This document shows positions 1 to 6,055 of a stretch of 7,458 bases of DNA, one piece after another; position 1 is the first letter of the stretch; each line of letters opens with the position of its first letter. A program made the position numbers and the translations under genes. The notes below the pieces were generated by a model. It was not told the origin of the DNA and made no database searches. It saw only the letters and a list, made by a program, of their open reading frames with translations. The DNA comes from Planctomycetota bacterium (GTDB lineage: Bacteria > Planctomycetota > MHYJ01 > JACQXL01), in NCBI GenBank assembly GCA_030018555.1, contig JASEHY010000067.1, positions 1-7,458 of the forward strand, given 5' to 3'.

Positions 1-9
1 CCTCGTCAT

Positions 10-109
10 AACCCCTTATATATCAATGGGACTCCAAAACGAAGGTGGTCATATATGGGGTTTTTAGGGGGTAACCATAGGACAAAAAATGCATATATGA
101 GCACCTTCG
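10..109. repeat. AT-rich overlapping inverted repeats
   Basis: Two alternative pairings can be read. Bases 10-21 (AACCCC then TTATAT) pair with 51-62 (ATATAT then GGGGTT) with one mismatch, and a short T run follows. Bases 40-65 (CGAAGGTG..TCATATATG..TTTTT) pair with 84-109 with a few mismatches. The pairings share bases 51-62, so they exclude each other. No reading frame or ribosome binding site accompanies them. The simplest reading is a decayed palindromic element downstream of the leftward transporter gene; a structured RNA is possible but unsupported. Confidence 0.45.
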
Positions 110-188
110 CGCCCCAAAGGGGCGAGGCAACACAGTGCCCCTGTGGTGGCTCTCCCGACCCCGTAGGGAGGCGGCAGACCTTCCTGCC
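110..188. repeat. String of four short GC-rich hairpins
   Basis: Four consecutive small palindromes stand out: CGCCCC/GGGGCG (110-124, loop AAA), CACAG/CTGTG (131-145, loop TGCCC, with flanks extending the pairing imperfectly), CTCCC/GGGAG (152-170) and GGCAG/CTGCC (173-188). The stretch is much more GC-rich than the bases around it and holds no plausible gene. It could be the body of an interspersed repeat continuing from the AT-rich arms at 40-109, or a small structured RNA. The sequence alone cannot separate these. Confidence 0.4.
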
Positions 189-233
189 TTTCTCAAAACC
201 AGAGCGATTTATATAGGAAAAAGAAAGTTTTTT

Positions 234-412
234 ACCGCAAAGACGCTAAGATAAACACGAATCACACCCTTATCCCTCTGTCCCGAAAGCCTTCGGGAGA
301 AGGACAGGGTAAACTTATGGAACGAATGTCACGAATAGATTCGCTATGCTTACTACAAGCAATTCGTATTATTCGCCGTATTCGTCTTTATTCGTGTTTT
401 CTTCTCTGCGGT
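234..412. repeat. Interspersed repeat with imperfect inverted ends
   Basis: The left end reads ACCGCA..AGA..AAACACGAAT (234-262) and the right end is its imperfect inverse, ATTCGTGTTTTCTTCTCTGCGG extending to T412. Inside are a perfect hairpin TCCCGAA/TTCGGGA (281-298, loop AGCC) and many scattered ATTCG/CGAAT pentamers between about 320 and 395. Repeats with ACCGCAAAGACGC-like ends are, from memory, common in environmental bacterial genomes. No target duplication is visible at the edges. It ends 15 bp before the stop codon of the leftward transporter gene. Confidence 0.55.
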
Positions 413-427
413 GAGGGAACGAGGCAT

Positions 428-1930
428 TTATCCATTTGTTTTGTGGCCATTCTTTTCGTTCCGATATAACTGGATGAAGAGGCGGGGGAAATTAAGAACA
501 CCTATAATCTGCCCCACCAGATATGAGATAAATAAAATTAGGGGTTTCTCTTTCGGCTCCACTATTTTACTTACCCAGATGAGTGCCAAGAATCTGCCTA
601 CCGACACAAACCAGAGAAGGATTTGAACCGCGGAGAAAGAGAGAAATTCATAACCGGTAAAAAGGTCAGTAACCCAACCGCCAATAAATTGAGGGAAAGT
701 CAAAGCAAGCCCTGTTATGGCGGCATAAATAGCATAATACATCTCCCTGCCGTATTTCGGTGCCGAACCTAATAACAGATTCAGTGTGGCTATTTCCACC
801 CCAGCCCACATTATACCGCTGGAAATAAAGTCAAGATATATCAGGATGGTAAAGCCCGGTGAAGAAATAACATAGAACAAAGGGTGGAAACTAACAATAT
901 ACAATGTAAATATGAGGATGGTCTTATTGCCAAAGCGGTCAATAAGTTTTCCCCAGAACAGGAGTGCAATAGTCCGGGTGATAAGAGCAAGAAACCCACA
1001 TATCGTTACATCAAAGACAGTCATCTTCAGGTCTCTCAATATGTAAGGTAGCCAGAAAGGAACGGAGAATCCATTAATAATACTCCAGATAATCATTGCT
1101 ACGAAGAATATTCTCATATTAGGCAAGTGGACGATATCTTTTGAGATGTCCCTGATATATGTCATCAATGGCTGTTTTATATTTTCTCCTTCTGGCAGAG
1201 GCGCAGATGTTTTGGCGATGAGGTTTTGAGGTGATGGTTTTCTGAAAGGTGGTTCATATTGTTTGATAAGTAGAATAAGAGAAGGGAGCGCTCCACCTAA
1301 TACTGCGGTGAAGAATATCAGAGCATATCCAATAAAGATTACCTGCTCCTGAGAGGTCAGGAATTCAGGCACGAGAAACGAGAATGTTTCTAACAGTCCT
1401 TTATCCAGTTTAGGCAGAAGATGGGTTATAAAATATCCGCCCGCCAGAGGGGTAATGCCTGCTACTATAGTGCAAAACAAGTTCCGCCTTGACCAATATC
1501 TGCCTCTTAAGGGAGGCGGTATAGTATCCGCCATCCACGATAACCAGACATTGCCAGCCATGGCTATTAAAATATTCAGGATAAGATAGATGATAAAAAA
1601 TATATTTAAGGCAGTTGATTTGATAAATATAAATGGTATCAAGGCGATTAATAGCCAGGAAAAACGGGAGATATTGGCAGTAACAATAGCAAGGGGTTTT
1701 CTTTGATGCAGGTATTGCAACCAATGAGCGGATAGAACCTGTGTAACAGAAGCAAGGGTGGGGATTGCGGTGAAGATTGCCAGATGAATATTTTTGGCGT
1801 CGAGCTTAAGGATATAATCGGTGGCAAAGACGCCCCCGATAAGGGCGCCGTGGAAGGAGGCAAACATTCCTTCCCAGGTGGATATAGTTAACGCGGCTCT
1901 ACGATGAGCCGGCGGAAATTCGTCAGGCAT
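428..1930 (-). CDS. MFS transporter, 500 aa
   Basis: A polytopic inner-membrane protein of the major facilitator superfamily; the substrate cannot be told from sequence. Hydrophobic segments alternate with short loops over the full length, with a longer polar central loop around residues 225-268 that separates the two six-helix halves. The loop WGKLIDRFGNK (326-336) after helix 8 matches the conserved MFS G-x-x-x-D-R-x-G type motif, and RGRYWSRRN (142-150) sits at the equivalent position in the first half. The length is normal or slightly long for the superfamily. The start at 1930 keeps the amphipathic N-terminus before helix 1 (RRAALTISTWEG); AGGT lies about 4 nt upstream. It begins 6 bp after the stop of the AmaP-like gene, so the two are almost certainly cotranscribed and probably translationally coupled. 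No terminator hairpin with a T run follows the stop at 428; only repeats lie beyond it. Confidence 0.88.
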   Translation of the reverse strand: MPDEFPPAHRRAALTISTWEGMFASFHGALIGGVFATDYILKLDAKNIHLAIFTAIPTLASVTQVLSAHWLQYLHQRKPLAIVTANISRFSWLLIALIPFIFIKSTALNIFFIIYLILNILIAMAGNVWLSWMADTIPPPLRGRYWSRRNLFCTIVAGITPLAGGYFITHLLPKLDKGLLETFSFLVPEFLTSQEQVIFIGYALIFFTAVLGGALPSLILLIKQYEPPFRKPSPQNLIAKTSAPLPEGENIKQPLMTYIRDISKDIVHLPNMRIFFVAMIIWSIINGFSVPFWLPYILRDLKMTVFDVTICGFLALITRTIALLFWGKLIDRFGNKTILIFTLYIVSFHPLFYVISSPGFTILIYLDFISSGIMWAGVEIATLNLLLGSAPKYGREMYYAIYAAITGLALTFPQFIGGWVTDLFTGYEFLSFSAVQILLWFVSVGRFLALIWVSKIVEPKEKPLILFISYLVGQIIGVLNFPRLFIQLYRNEKNGHKTNG

Positions 1931-1936
1931 AATTAC

Positions 1937-2566
1937 CTAATCAATGGGATACTCTGGTCCGTGAAACATCGCACTTTCAGCAAACTCTTTATCTTTTTTC
2001 TTGGGCTCACTTTTGTGACGTTCTTTTTCCACTATATTCGTCAATATGATTGTAAAGACAGGAGGTTCTTTGACCTCAATAATCTCATTGAAACGGATGC
2101 TTATAGCGGTTCTGATTTTGTCTGTTACTTCTGTTACATTAGAACCCTCCCAGACTGAAAAGGTGTTATAAATCTGAATGGGCTTGTTTTCTGGTTTTCT
2201 TACCTTATAAACGCGGATATGTGCGTCGTGTATCTCCGGCAGGTTCTTTACCGCACGTCTGAGAGAGTTTTCTATCGCAGAGATGGCTATAGAAAAAGAA
2301 CCTGCTTGCGAGTTCACTTTTACGCTTGACACATAATTGCGTGTCACCCAACGTCCTATCAGATAAAGAAGATTAAAAAGGACAAGATAGAATGCACCGA
2401 TTGCAAAAAGTATGCGGTAGGTAGGTCCGCTTTCGTTCAGGTCTGTAGCCCACATTCCTATCATACCTAAATCAATTACATCACCAAACCACAAAAGTAA
2501 TATCACGGCAAATGATACAACGACAATCCAGTTTACAGTTTTCATTATAGCAGAAATAGCTTTCAT
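1937..2566 (-). CDS. amaP: AmaP-like membrane-anchored Asp23-family protein
   Basis: The 209-aa product has two hydrophobic segments (about residues 11-28 and 51-72), then a domain of about 100 residues (81-180) resembling Asp23/Gls24, and a charged Lys/Glu-rich tail (180-209). Two N-terminal helices followed by an Asp23-like alpha/beta domain is the layout of AmaP, which in Gram-positive bacteria anchors Asp23 to the membrane and is tied to cell-envelope stress. The segment from SVKVNSQAGSFSIAISAIEN to the end of the domain carries the expected alternation of strand and helix. AAAGGA (2575-2580, complement) lies about 8 nt before the ATG. It sits 57 bp after the M24 peptidase stop and 6 bp before the MFS start. 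No separate Asp23 gene is in the window, so its partner, if any, must be elsewhere. The family call rests on architecture and remembered sequence pattern. Confidence 0.72.
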   Translation of the reverse strand: MKAISAIMKTVNWIVVVSFAVILLLWFGDVIDLGMIGMWATDLNESGPTYRILFAIGAFYLVLFNLLYLIGRWVTRNYVSSVKVNSQAGSFSIAISAIENSLRRAVKNLPEIHDAHIRVYKVRKPENKPIQIYNTFSVWEGSNVTEVTDKIRTAISIRFNEIIEVKEPPVFTIILTNIVEKERHKSEPKKKDKEFAESAMFHGPEYPID

Positions 2567-2623
2567 ATTCTAATTCCTTTCTTAATTCCTAATTATATTC
2601 TTTCAAGAGATTGTCAAATAAAA

Positions 2624-3715
2624 TCAGCCCATTATTTGTGATAACTCTTTTGGGACGCCACTGGTCATCACCTCACAACCATTTTCCGTAATCAGAATCA
2701 TATCCTCAAGCCGTATACCTATCCTGCCGGGCAAATAAATACCCGGTTCTATAGTAACAACCATTCCCGGTTTCAGTATCTCCTTATTGGTATATCTGAG
2801 TCTTGGGAGTTCGTGCACCATTCTGCCAATACCATGACCGAGTCCGTGACCAAAGTATTTACCATATCCTTTTTTTCTGATGTAGCCGCGAGCCGCTAAA
2901 TCAACATTTTGTATTACCTCGCCCGGCTTACACAGGGCGATGGCTTGTGCCTGTGCTTCTGCCACTATTTTATATAATTCTTTCGCCTTAGGAGAAATCC
3001 TGCCGAGAAATATGACTCTGGTCATATCAGAGTAATATTCGTCCACACACGCACCCCAGTCAAATAAAATAGCACAGGAAGAGGTGGTTTTCTTAGAGGA
3101 AAGCGGTGCGTGAGGTAAGGCAGCACGTTCGTCAATGGCAACAATAGTAAAAGCAGCACCCTGAGCGCCGGCACTCTTCATAAGGTAATCTAATTGATTG
3201 GCTATCTCCTTTTCGCTCAAGCCCGGTTTTACAAACCCTCGGATTTTATTGAATGCCTCAGCGGCAGATTTAACAGATTTTCTTATCTTTTCTATTTCTT
3301 CCGGAGTCTTAATTGCTCTTAACGATTCTATTACATCCACAGTAGGAATAAATCTGAACCCTTTTTTAAGGTGATTGCGGAAATCCTTAAAAGTGGCGAG
3401 ACTTATAAATTGGGACTCAAATCCTACTCTATTTCTCGTCCTGAATTTAGAGGAATTAAGTATCTCTACGGTCTTTTTAATAATAACGTTCTTATGCCTG
3501 ACGATTGCAATATCTTTGTCTTTTATCTCCCCTTCTGCCTGTGTGATATATCTAAAATCAGTAATAAGATAGGATTTTTGAGGGGTTACGAGGAGGAAAC
3601 TATCGTGTCCGGTAAAACCTGTCAGATACTGAACATTAACCGTATTGGTTACGAGAAAAGCATTAAGTTTTAATTCTGATAATCGGTTGACTAATGATTT
3701 AAGATAATAATTCAT
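2624..3715 (-). CDS. Xaa-Pro aminopeptidase/dipeptidase, M24 family
   Basis: A cytosolic metallopeptidase predicted to cleave Xaa-Pro bonds in peptides. The N-terminal creatinase-like domain (about 1-130) includes LTGFTGHDSFLLVT and YLITDFRYITQAEGE, typical of this clan. The C-terminal pita-bread domain carries the full set of five metal ligands: D219 (FDWG), D230 (YYSDMTR), H294 (GLGHGIG), E323 (TIEPG) and E337 (IRLEDM). Catalytic-site histidines H202 (LPHAP) and H301 (MVHELP) are also present. At 363 aa it matches the usual length of bacterial PepP/PepQ-like proteins of the short type. AGAAAGGA (3724-3731, complement) lies 8 nt upstream of the ATG, fixing the start. It is the first gene of the leftward group with the AmaP-like and MFS genes. 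Which substrate class (aminopeptidase or prolidase) it prefers cannot be decided. Confidence 0.93.
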   Translation of the reverse strand: MNYYLKSLVNRLSELKLNAFLVTNTVNVQYLTGFTGHDSFLLVTPQKSYLITDFRYITQAEGEIKDKDIAIVRHKNVIIKKTVEILNSSKFRTRNRVGFESQFISLATFKDFRNHLKKGFRFIPTVDVIESLRAIKTPEEIEKIRKSVKSAAEAFNKIRGFVKPGLSEKEIANQLDYLMKSAGAQGAAFTIVAIDERAALPHAPLSSKKTTSSCAILFDWGACVDEYYSDMTRVIFLGRISPKAKELYKIVAEAQAQAIALCKPGEVIQNVDLAARGYIRKKGYGKYFGHGLGHGIGRMVHELPRLRYTNKEILKPGMVVTIEPGIYLPGRIGIRLEDMILITENGCEVMTSGVPKELSQIMG

Positions 3716-3752
3716 CCAAATAATCCTTTCTTGTTTTATAGATTACAATAAA

Positions 3753-3758
3753 ATTATA
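3753..3758 (-). promoter_or_regulatory. Putative -10 box for the leftward peptidase operon
   Basis: On the minus strand this is a perfect TATAAT about 38 bp before the peptidase ATG, which would give a 5' leader of roughly 30 nt containing the AGAAAGGA ribosome site. The bases where a -35 would fall (about 3776-3781) match the consensus poorly, and that spot abuts the target duplication of the neighbouring element. The call rests on the -10 hexamer and position alone. Confidence 0.35.
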
Positions 3759-3790
3759 GGGTAATCAAGTATTCCAGCATAATATTTAGT

Positions 3791-3936
3791 ACGAGTTACG
3801 CACCATCTGTCATTGCGAGGAGCGGAGCGACGAAGCAATCTCGTATTTTCCTCATAAAACAGAGATTGCCACGAGCCGATAAATCGGCTCTCGCAATGAC
3901 AAAAAGGGACGGTTTGTTCGTAGTTGCGTAACTCGT
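3791..3936. mobile_element. MITE-like element with 10-bp target duplication
   Basis: A 146-bp element with perfect 12-bp terminal inverted repeats, ACGAGTTACGCA at 3791-3802 and TGCGTAACTCGT at 3925-3936. It is flanked by a perfect 10-bp direct repeat AATATTTAGT (3781-3790 and 3937-3946), the signature of a target site duplication. Nested inside is a second palindrome, GTCATTGCGAG (3809-3819) with CTCGCAATGAC (3890-3900). It contains GCAATCTC/GAGATTGC (3835-3842 with 3862-3869) and a tight hairpin GAGCCGAT/ATCGGCTC (3873-3890, loop AA). The inner palindrome resembles a repeat family I remember as dispersed in many unrelated bacteria. No transposase is encoded, so it would move only with enzymes supplied from elsewhere. 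It lies between the divergent peptidase and feoB genes. Confidence 0.88.
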
Positions 3937-3970
3937 AATATTTAGTTCATCCACCAGCCAGAAGTTACTT

Positions 3971-4089
3971 GACCCGTTAGAGATATATTGATATTGTGAT
4001 GTCGTCGGATAATGGTTGTTATGGCGCCAACGGCGCCATAAAATTAAGGTATTACGTGGAGCTAAAAGCGCCACTATCTCTAACGGGTC
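3971..4089. mobile_element. MITE-like element with CCCGTTAGA ends, upstream copy
   Basis: A 119-bp element with perfect 15-bp terminal inverted repeats, GACCCGTTAGAGATA (3971-3985) and TATCTCTAACGGGTC (4075-4089). At its centre is a perfect 10-bp stem with a 3-nt loop (TTATGGCGCC 4019-4028 with 4032-4041). Its CCCGTTAGA terminus is shared with the element at 5942-6009. A clean target duplication is not seen; ACTTGA before the CCCG end and TCTTGA after the GGG end match at 5 of 6 bases. The feoB reading frame happens to stay open through most of it, which would invite a false N-terminal extension of 43 residues. Confidence 0.78.
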
Positions 4090-4117
4090 TTGACAATAAG
4101 TCAGAATACAGTAAAAT
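4090..4117 (+). promoter_or_regulatory. Putative sigma70 promoter of feoB at the element edge
   Basis: TTGACA (4090-4095), a perfect -35 consensus, is followed after 16 bp by TAAAAT (4112-4117), which matches 5 of 6 bases of the -10 consensus. Transcription would begin near 4124-4125, right at the feoB ATG, giving a leaderless or nearly leaderless message. This fits the absence of a Shine-Dalgarno sequence before that ATG. The -35 begins on the base directly after the terminal repeat of the 3971-4089 element. No DtxR- or Fur-type palindrome was recognised overlapping it. Confidence 0.5.
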
Positions 4118-4124
4118 ACTATGT

Positions 4125-5933
4125 ATGGATGTAAAGACTGAGATTAATCTGCAAGGAAGGAATAAGATTGCACTGGTCGGTAATCCCAATGTTGGCAAGA
4201 GTGTAATCTTTGGACTTATTACGGGACAGTATGTCACGGTTTCTAATTATCCGGGAACCACTGTAGAAGTAACCCGCAGTATCGCAGTTTTTGATAAGAA
4301 CACCACGATTATTGACACACCGGGCATCAATAGTCTCGTTCCCAATTCTGAAGATGAAAAGGTTACTCGCGATATTTTAATCAAAGAAGATACCAATTAT
4401 ATTATTCAAGTTGCTGATGCTAAAAATCTTCTCAGAACCTTGTTTTTGACCTTACAAATTGCTGATTTAGGGATTCCTTATTGTCTCGTTCTGAATATGA
4501 GCGATGAGACAGAGAGCCGGGGTATAAAAATAAATCACGAGCGACTGAGTCAGATATTAAATGTTCCTGTAATCCCCACCGTTGCAATTCAGCGACAGGG
4601 TATTAATGAGATAATAAGGTGTATTAAAAGTATAATGGTGAAGGGAAAGGTTGCCGCCGAGAAAGAAGTTCTGTCAGCAAAAGGAACATTTCTTTCACAA
4701 GACACACCTAATCACACAATAAATCAGGCAAGACTTAGAAGGGCACAAGAGATTGTTAATGAGGTTCAGACCTCTGAAACTGCTACCCGAACAACTCTCC
4801 GCGATTTCTTAGAGAGGATAACAATGCATCCGGTATGGGGAATCCCCATCCTATTATTTATTCTCTTCCTTCTCTATGAATTTGTGGGTGTCTTTGGTGC
4901 CGGGACATTGGTTGGTTTCCTTGAAGATGTTGTCTTCGGTCAATATATTAACCCCTTTGCTGACAGCATTTCTCAGAGATATATTCCTGTCAATTGGCTG
5001 AGGGATTTTTTTACCGGTGAATACGGTTTGATAACGATGGCATTGTCTTACGGCTTTGCCATCATCCTGCCGATAGTTGCAACTTTCTTTCTTGTCTTTG
5101 GTATTCTGGAAGACACGGGATATCTTCCCAGACTCGCAGTAATGGTAAACCGTGTCTTTCGTCTAATAGGGTTAAACGGTAAGGCGGTTCTACCGCTGAT
5201 GCTTGGTTCGGGATGCGGCACGATGGCAACGATGGTAACGAGAATCTTGCCCACTAAAAAGGAGCGGATTCTTGCCACACTATTGCTTGCTCTGGGTGTG
5301 CCGTGTTCTGCACAACTCGGCGTGATTCTGGGACTACTTTCGGGCATCTCTTTTGTGGCAACATTCTGGTGGCTCGGCTCACTTCTTGTCATAATGTTCA
5401 TCGTTGCTTATTCTGCTAATAAGGTTCTTGCAGGAGTATGTTCAGATTTTATAATGGAAATTCCGCCTATTAGAAAACCAGAAATTGGTAATATTCTGGC
5501 TAAAACATTTGCCCGCGTAAGATGGTATTTGAAAGAGGTGATTCCTATATTTATTGTCGGCACAGCAGTCCTGTTTATAATAGATAAATTAGGGGTTTTA
5601 TCACATATTAAAAACCTTTTTTCACCAGTCATCAGAGGTATGCTGGGATTACCAGAGGAAGTAACCTCTGTATTTCTGATAGGATTTTTCAGACGTGATT
5701 ACGGTGCGGCTGGCTTGTATGACCTTGCTAAGGAGGGACTCTTAAGCCAACAACAGATAGTCGTTGCACTTATAACGATTACACTTTTTGTCCCCTGTTT
5801 TGCCCAGTTTCTGATGATGGTCAAGGAAAGGGGATGGAAAACAGCATTACTTATTGTTGCTTTTATTTTTCCGCTGGCGATAATGGTTGGAGGGCTTGTG
5901 AACCTAATTCTAAACCTATTAGGCGGGATTTGA
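4125..5933 (+). CDS. feoB: Ferrous iron transporter FeoB
   Basis: Imports Fe(II) across the cytoplasmic membrane using an N-terminal G domain coupled to a membrane permease. Numbering from the 4125 start (602 aa): G1 GNPNVGKS (19-26), G2 NYPGTT (41-46), G3 DTPG (64-67), G4 NMSD (124-127), a G5 region near 151-156, then the cytosolic helical linker to about 233 and membrane helices from about 236. Three conserved membrane cysteines are present: C364 (GSGCGTMATM), C394 (VPCSAQLG) and C558 (VPCFAQ). They correspond in position to the paired-gate cysteines of E. coli FeoB. The protein is shorter than the roughly 700-770 aa of typical FeoB. The frame is open from 3996, but those extra 43 codons lie within an inverted-repeat element and its flank, and homologues start just before the G1 strand, so 4125 is chosen. 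No Shine-Dalgarno lies upstream. The next gene, 122 bp downstream, is a DtxR-FeoA regulator, which supports the iron assignment. Confidence 0.94.
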   Translation: MDVKTEINLQGRNKIALVGNPNVGKSVIFGLITGQYVTVSNYPGTTVEVTRSIAVFDKNTTIIDTPGINSLVPNSEDEKVTRDILIKEDTNYIIQVADAKNLLRTLFLTLQIADLGIPYCLVLNMSDETESRGIKINHERLSQILNVPVIPTVAIQRQGINEIIRCIKSIMVKGKVAAEKEVLSAKGTFLSQDTPNHTINQARLRRAQEIVNEVQTSETATRTTLRDFLERITMHPVWGIPILLFILFLLYEFVGVFGAGTLVGFLEDVVFGQYINPFADSISQRYIPVNWLRDFFTGEYGLITMALSYGFAIILPIVATFFLVFGILEDTGYLPRLAVMVNRVFRLIGLNGKAVLPLMLGSGCGTMATMVTRILPTKKERILATLLLALGVPCSAQLGVILGLLSGISFVATFWWLGSLLVIMFIVAYSANKVLAGVCSDFIMEIPPIRKPEIGNILAKTFARVRWYLKEVIPIFIVGTAVLFIIDKLGVLSHIKNLFSPVIRGMLGLPEEVTSVFLIGFFRRDYGAAGLYDLAKEGLLSQQQIVVALITITLFVPCFAQFLMMVKERGWKTALLIVAFIFPLAIMVGGLVNLILNLLGGI

Positions 5934-5941
5934 GCCATTCA

Positions 5942-6009
5942 CCCCGTTAGAAGTCCGTCCCGCCTCTGGTGGGACGGCGGACGCCTCGGGCGTCCTACTT
6001 CTAACGGGG
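5942..6009. mobile_element. MITE-like element with CCCGTTAGA ends, three-way-junction fold
   Basis: A 68-bp element with perfect 13-bp terminal inverted repeats CCCCGTTAGAAGT (5942-5954) and ACTTCTAACGGGG (5997-6009). Inside are two back-to-back hairpins: CCGTCCCGCC with GGTGGGACGG (5955-5977, 10 pairs including one G-T, loop TCT) and GGACGCC with GGCGTCC (5979-5995, loop TCG). Only single unpaired bases (5978 and 5996) separate the three stems, so nearly every base pairs in a Y-shaped fold on DNA or RNA. It starts 8 bp after the feoB stop. It shares its terminus with the 3971-4089 element. No target duplication beyond a 2-bp CA is visible. Confidence 0.8.
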
Positions 6010-6055
6010 CAGGGATTACACAGATTGTCAGGTTGTTAAAAGAGAGGAGTAAGAT

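Noticed and set aside
1..427. CRISPR array suggested by repeated short motifs
   Set aside because: The ATTCG pentamers are irregularly spaced and in both orientations, with no repeat of 20 or more bases and no regular spacers.
411..626. A 71-codon rightward open frame overlapping the end of the MFS gene
   Set aside because: It runs antisense through the transporter's conserved C-terminal coding region, has no ribosome site and no recognisable domain.
3796..4074. A 92-codon leftward open frame across the two repeat elements
   Set aside because: It simply translates the palindromes; the tail CFVAPLLAMTDGA is the well-known product of reading that repeat family and not a gene.
3947..4124. DtxR or Fur operator upstream of feoB
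   Set aside because: The only palindromes here are the element ends and its central hairpin; none resembles the known operator consensus sequences.
5942..6009. Cloverleaf-like fold considered as a tRNA or tRNA-like gene
   Set aside because: It has three stems only, 3-nt loops, no anticodon or T-loop sequence and no CCA-type end; the terminal repeats match another element instead.
5942..6009. Target site duplication for the element after feoB
   Set aside because: Only CA on each side matches, which is expected by chance.
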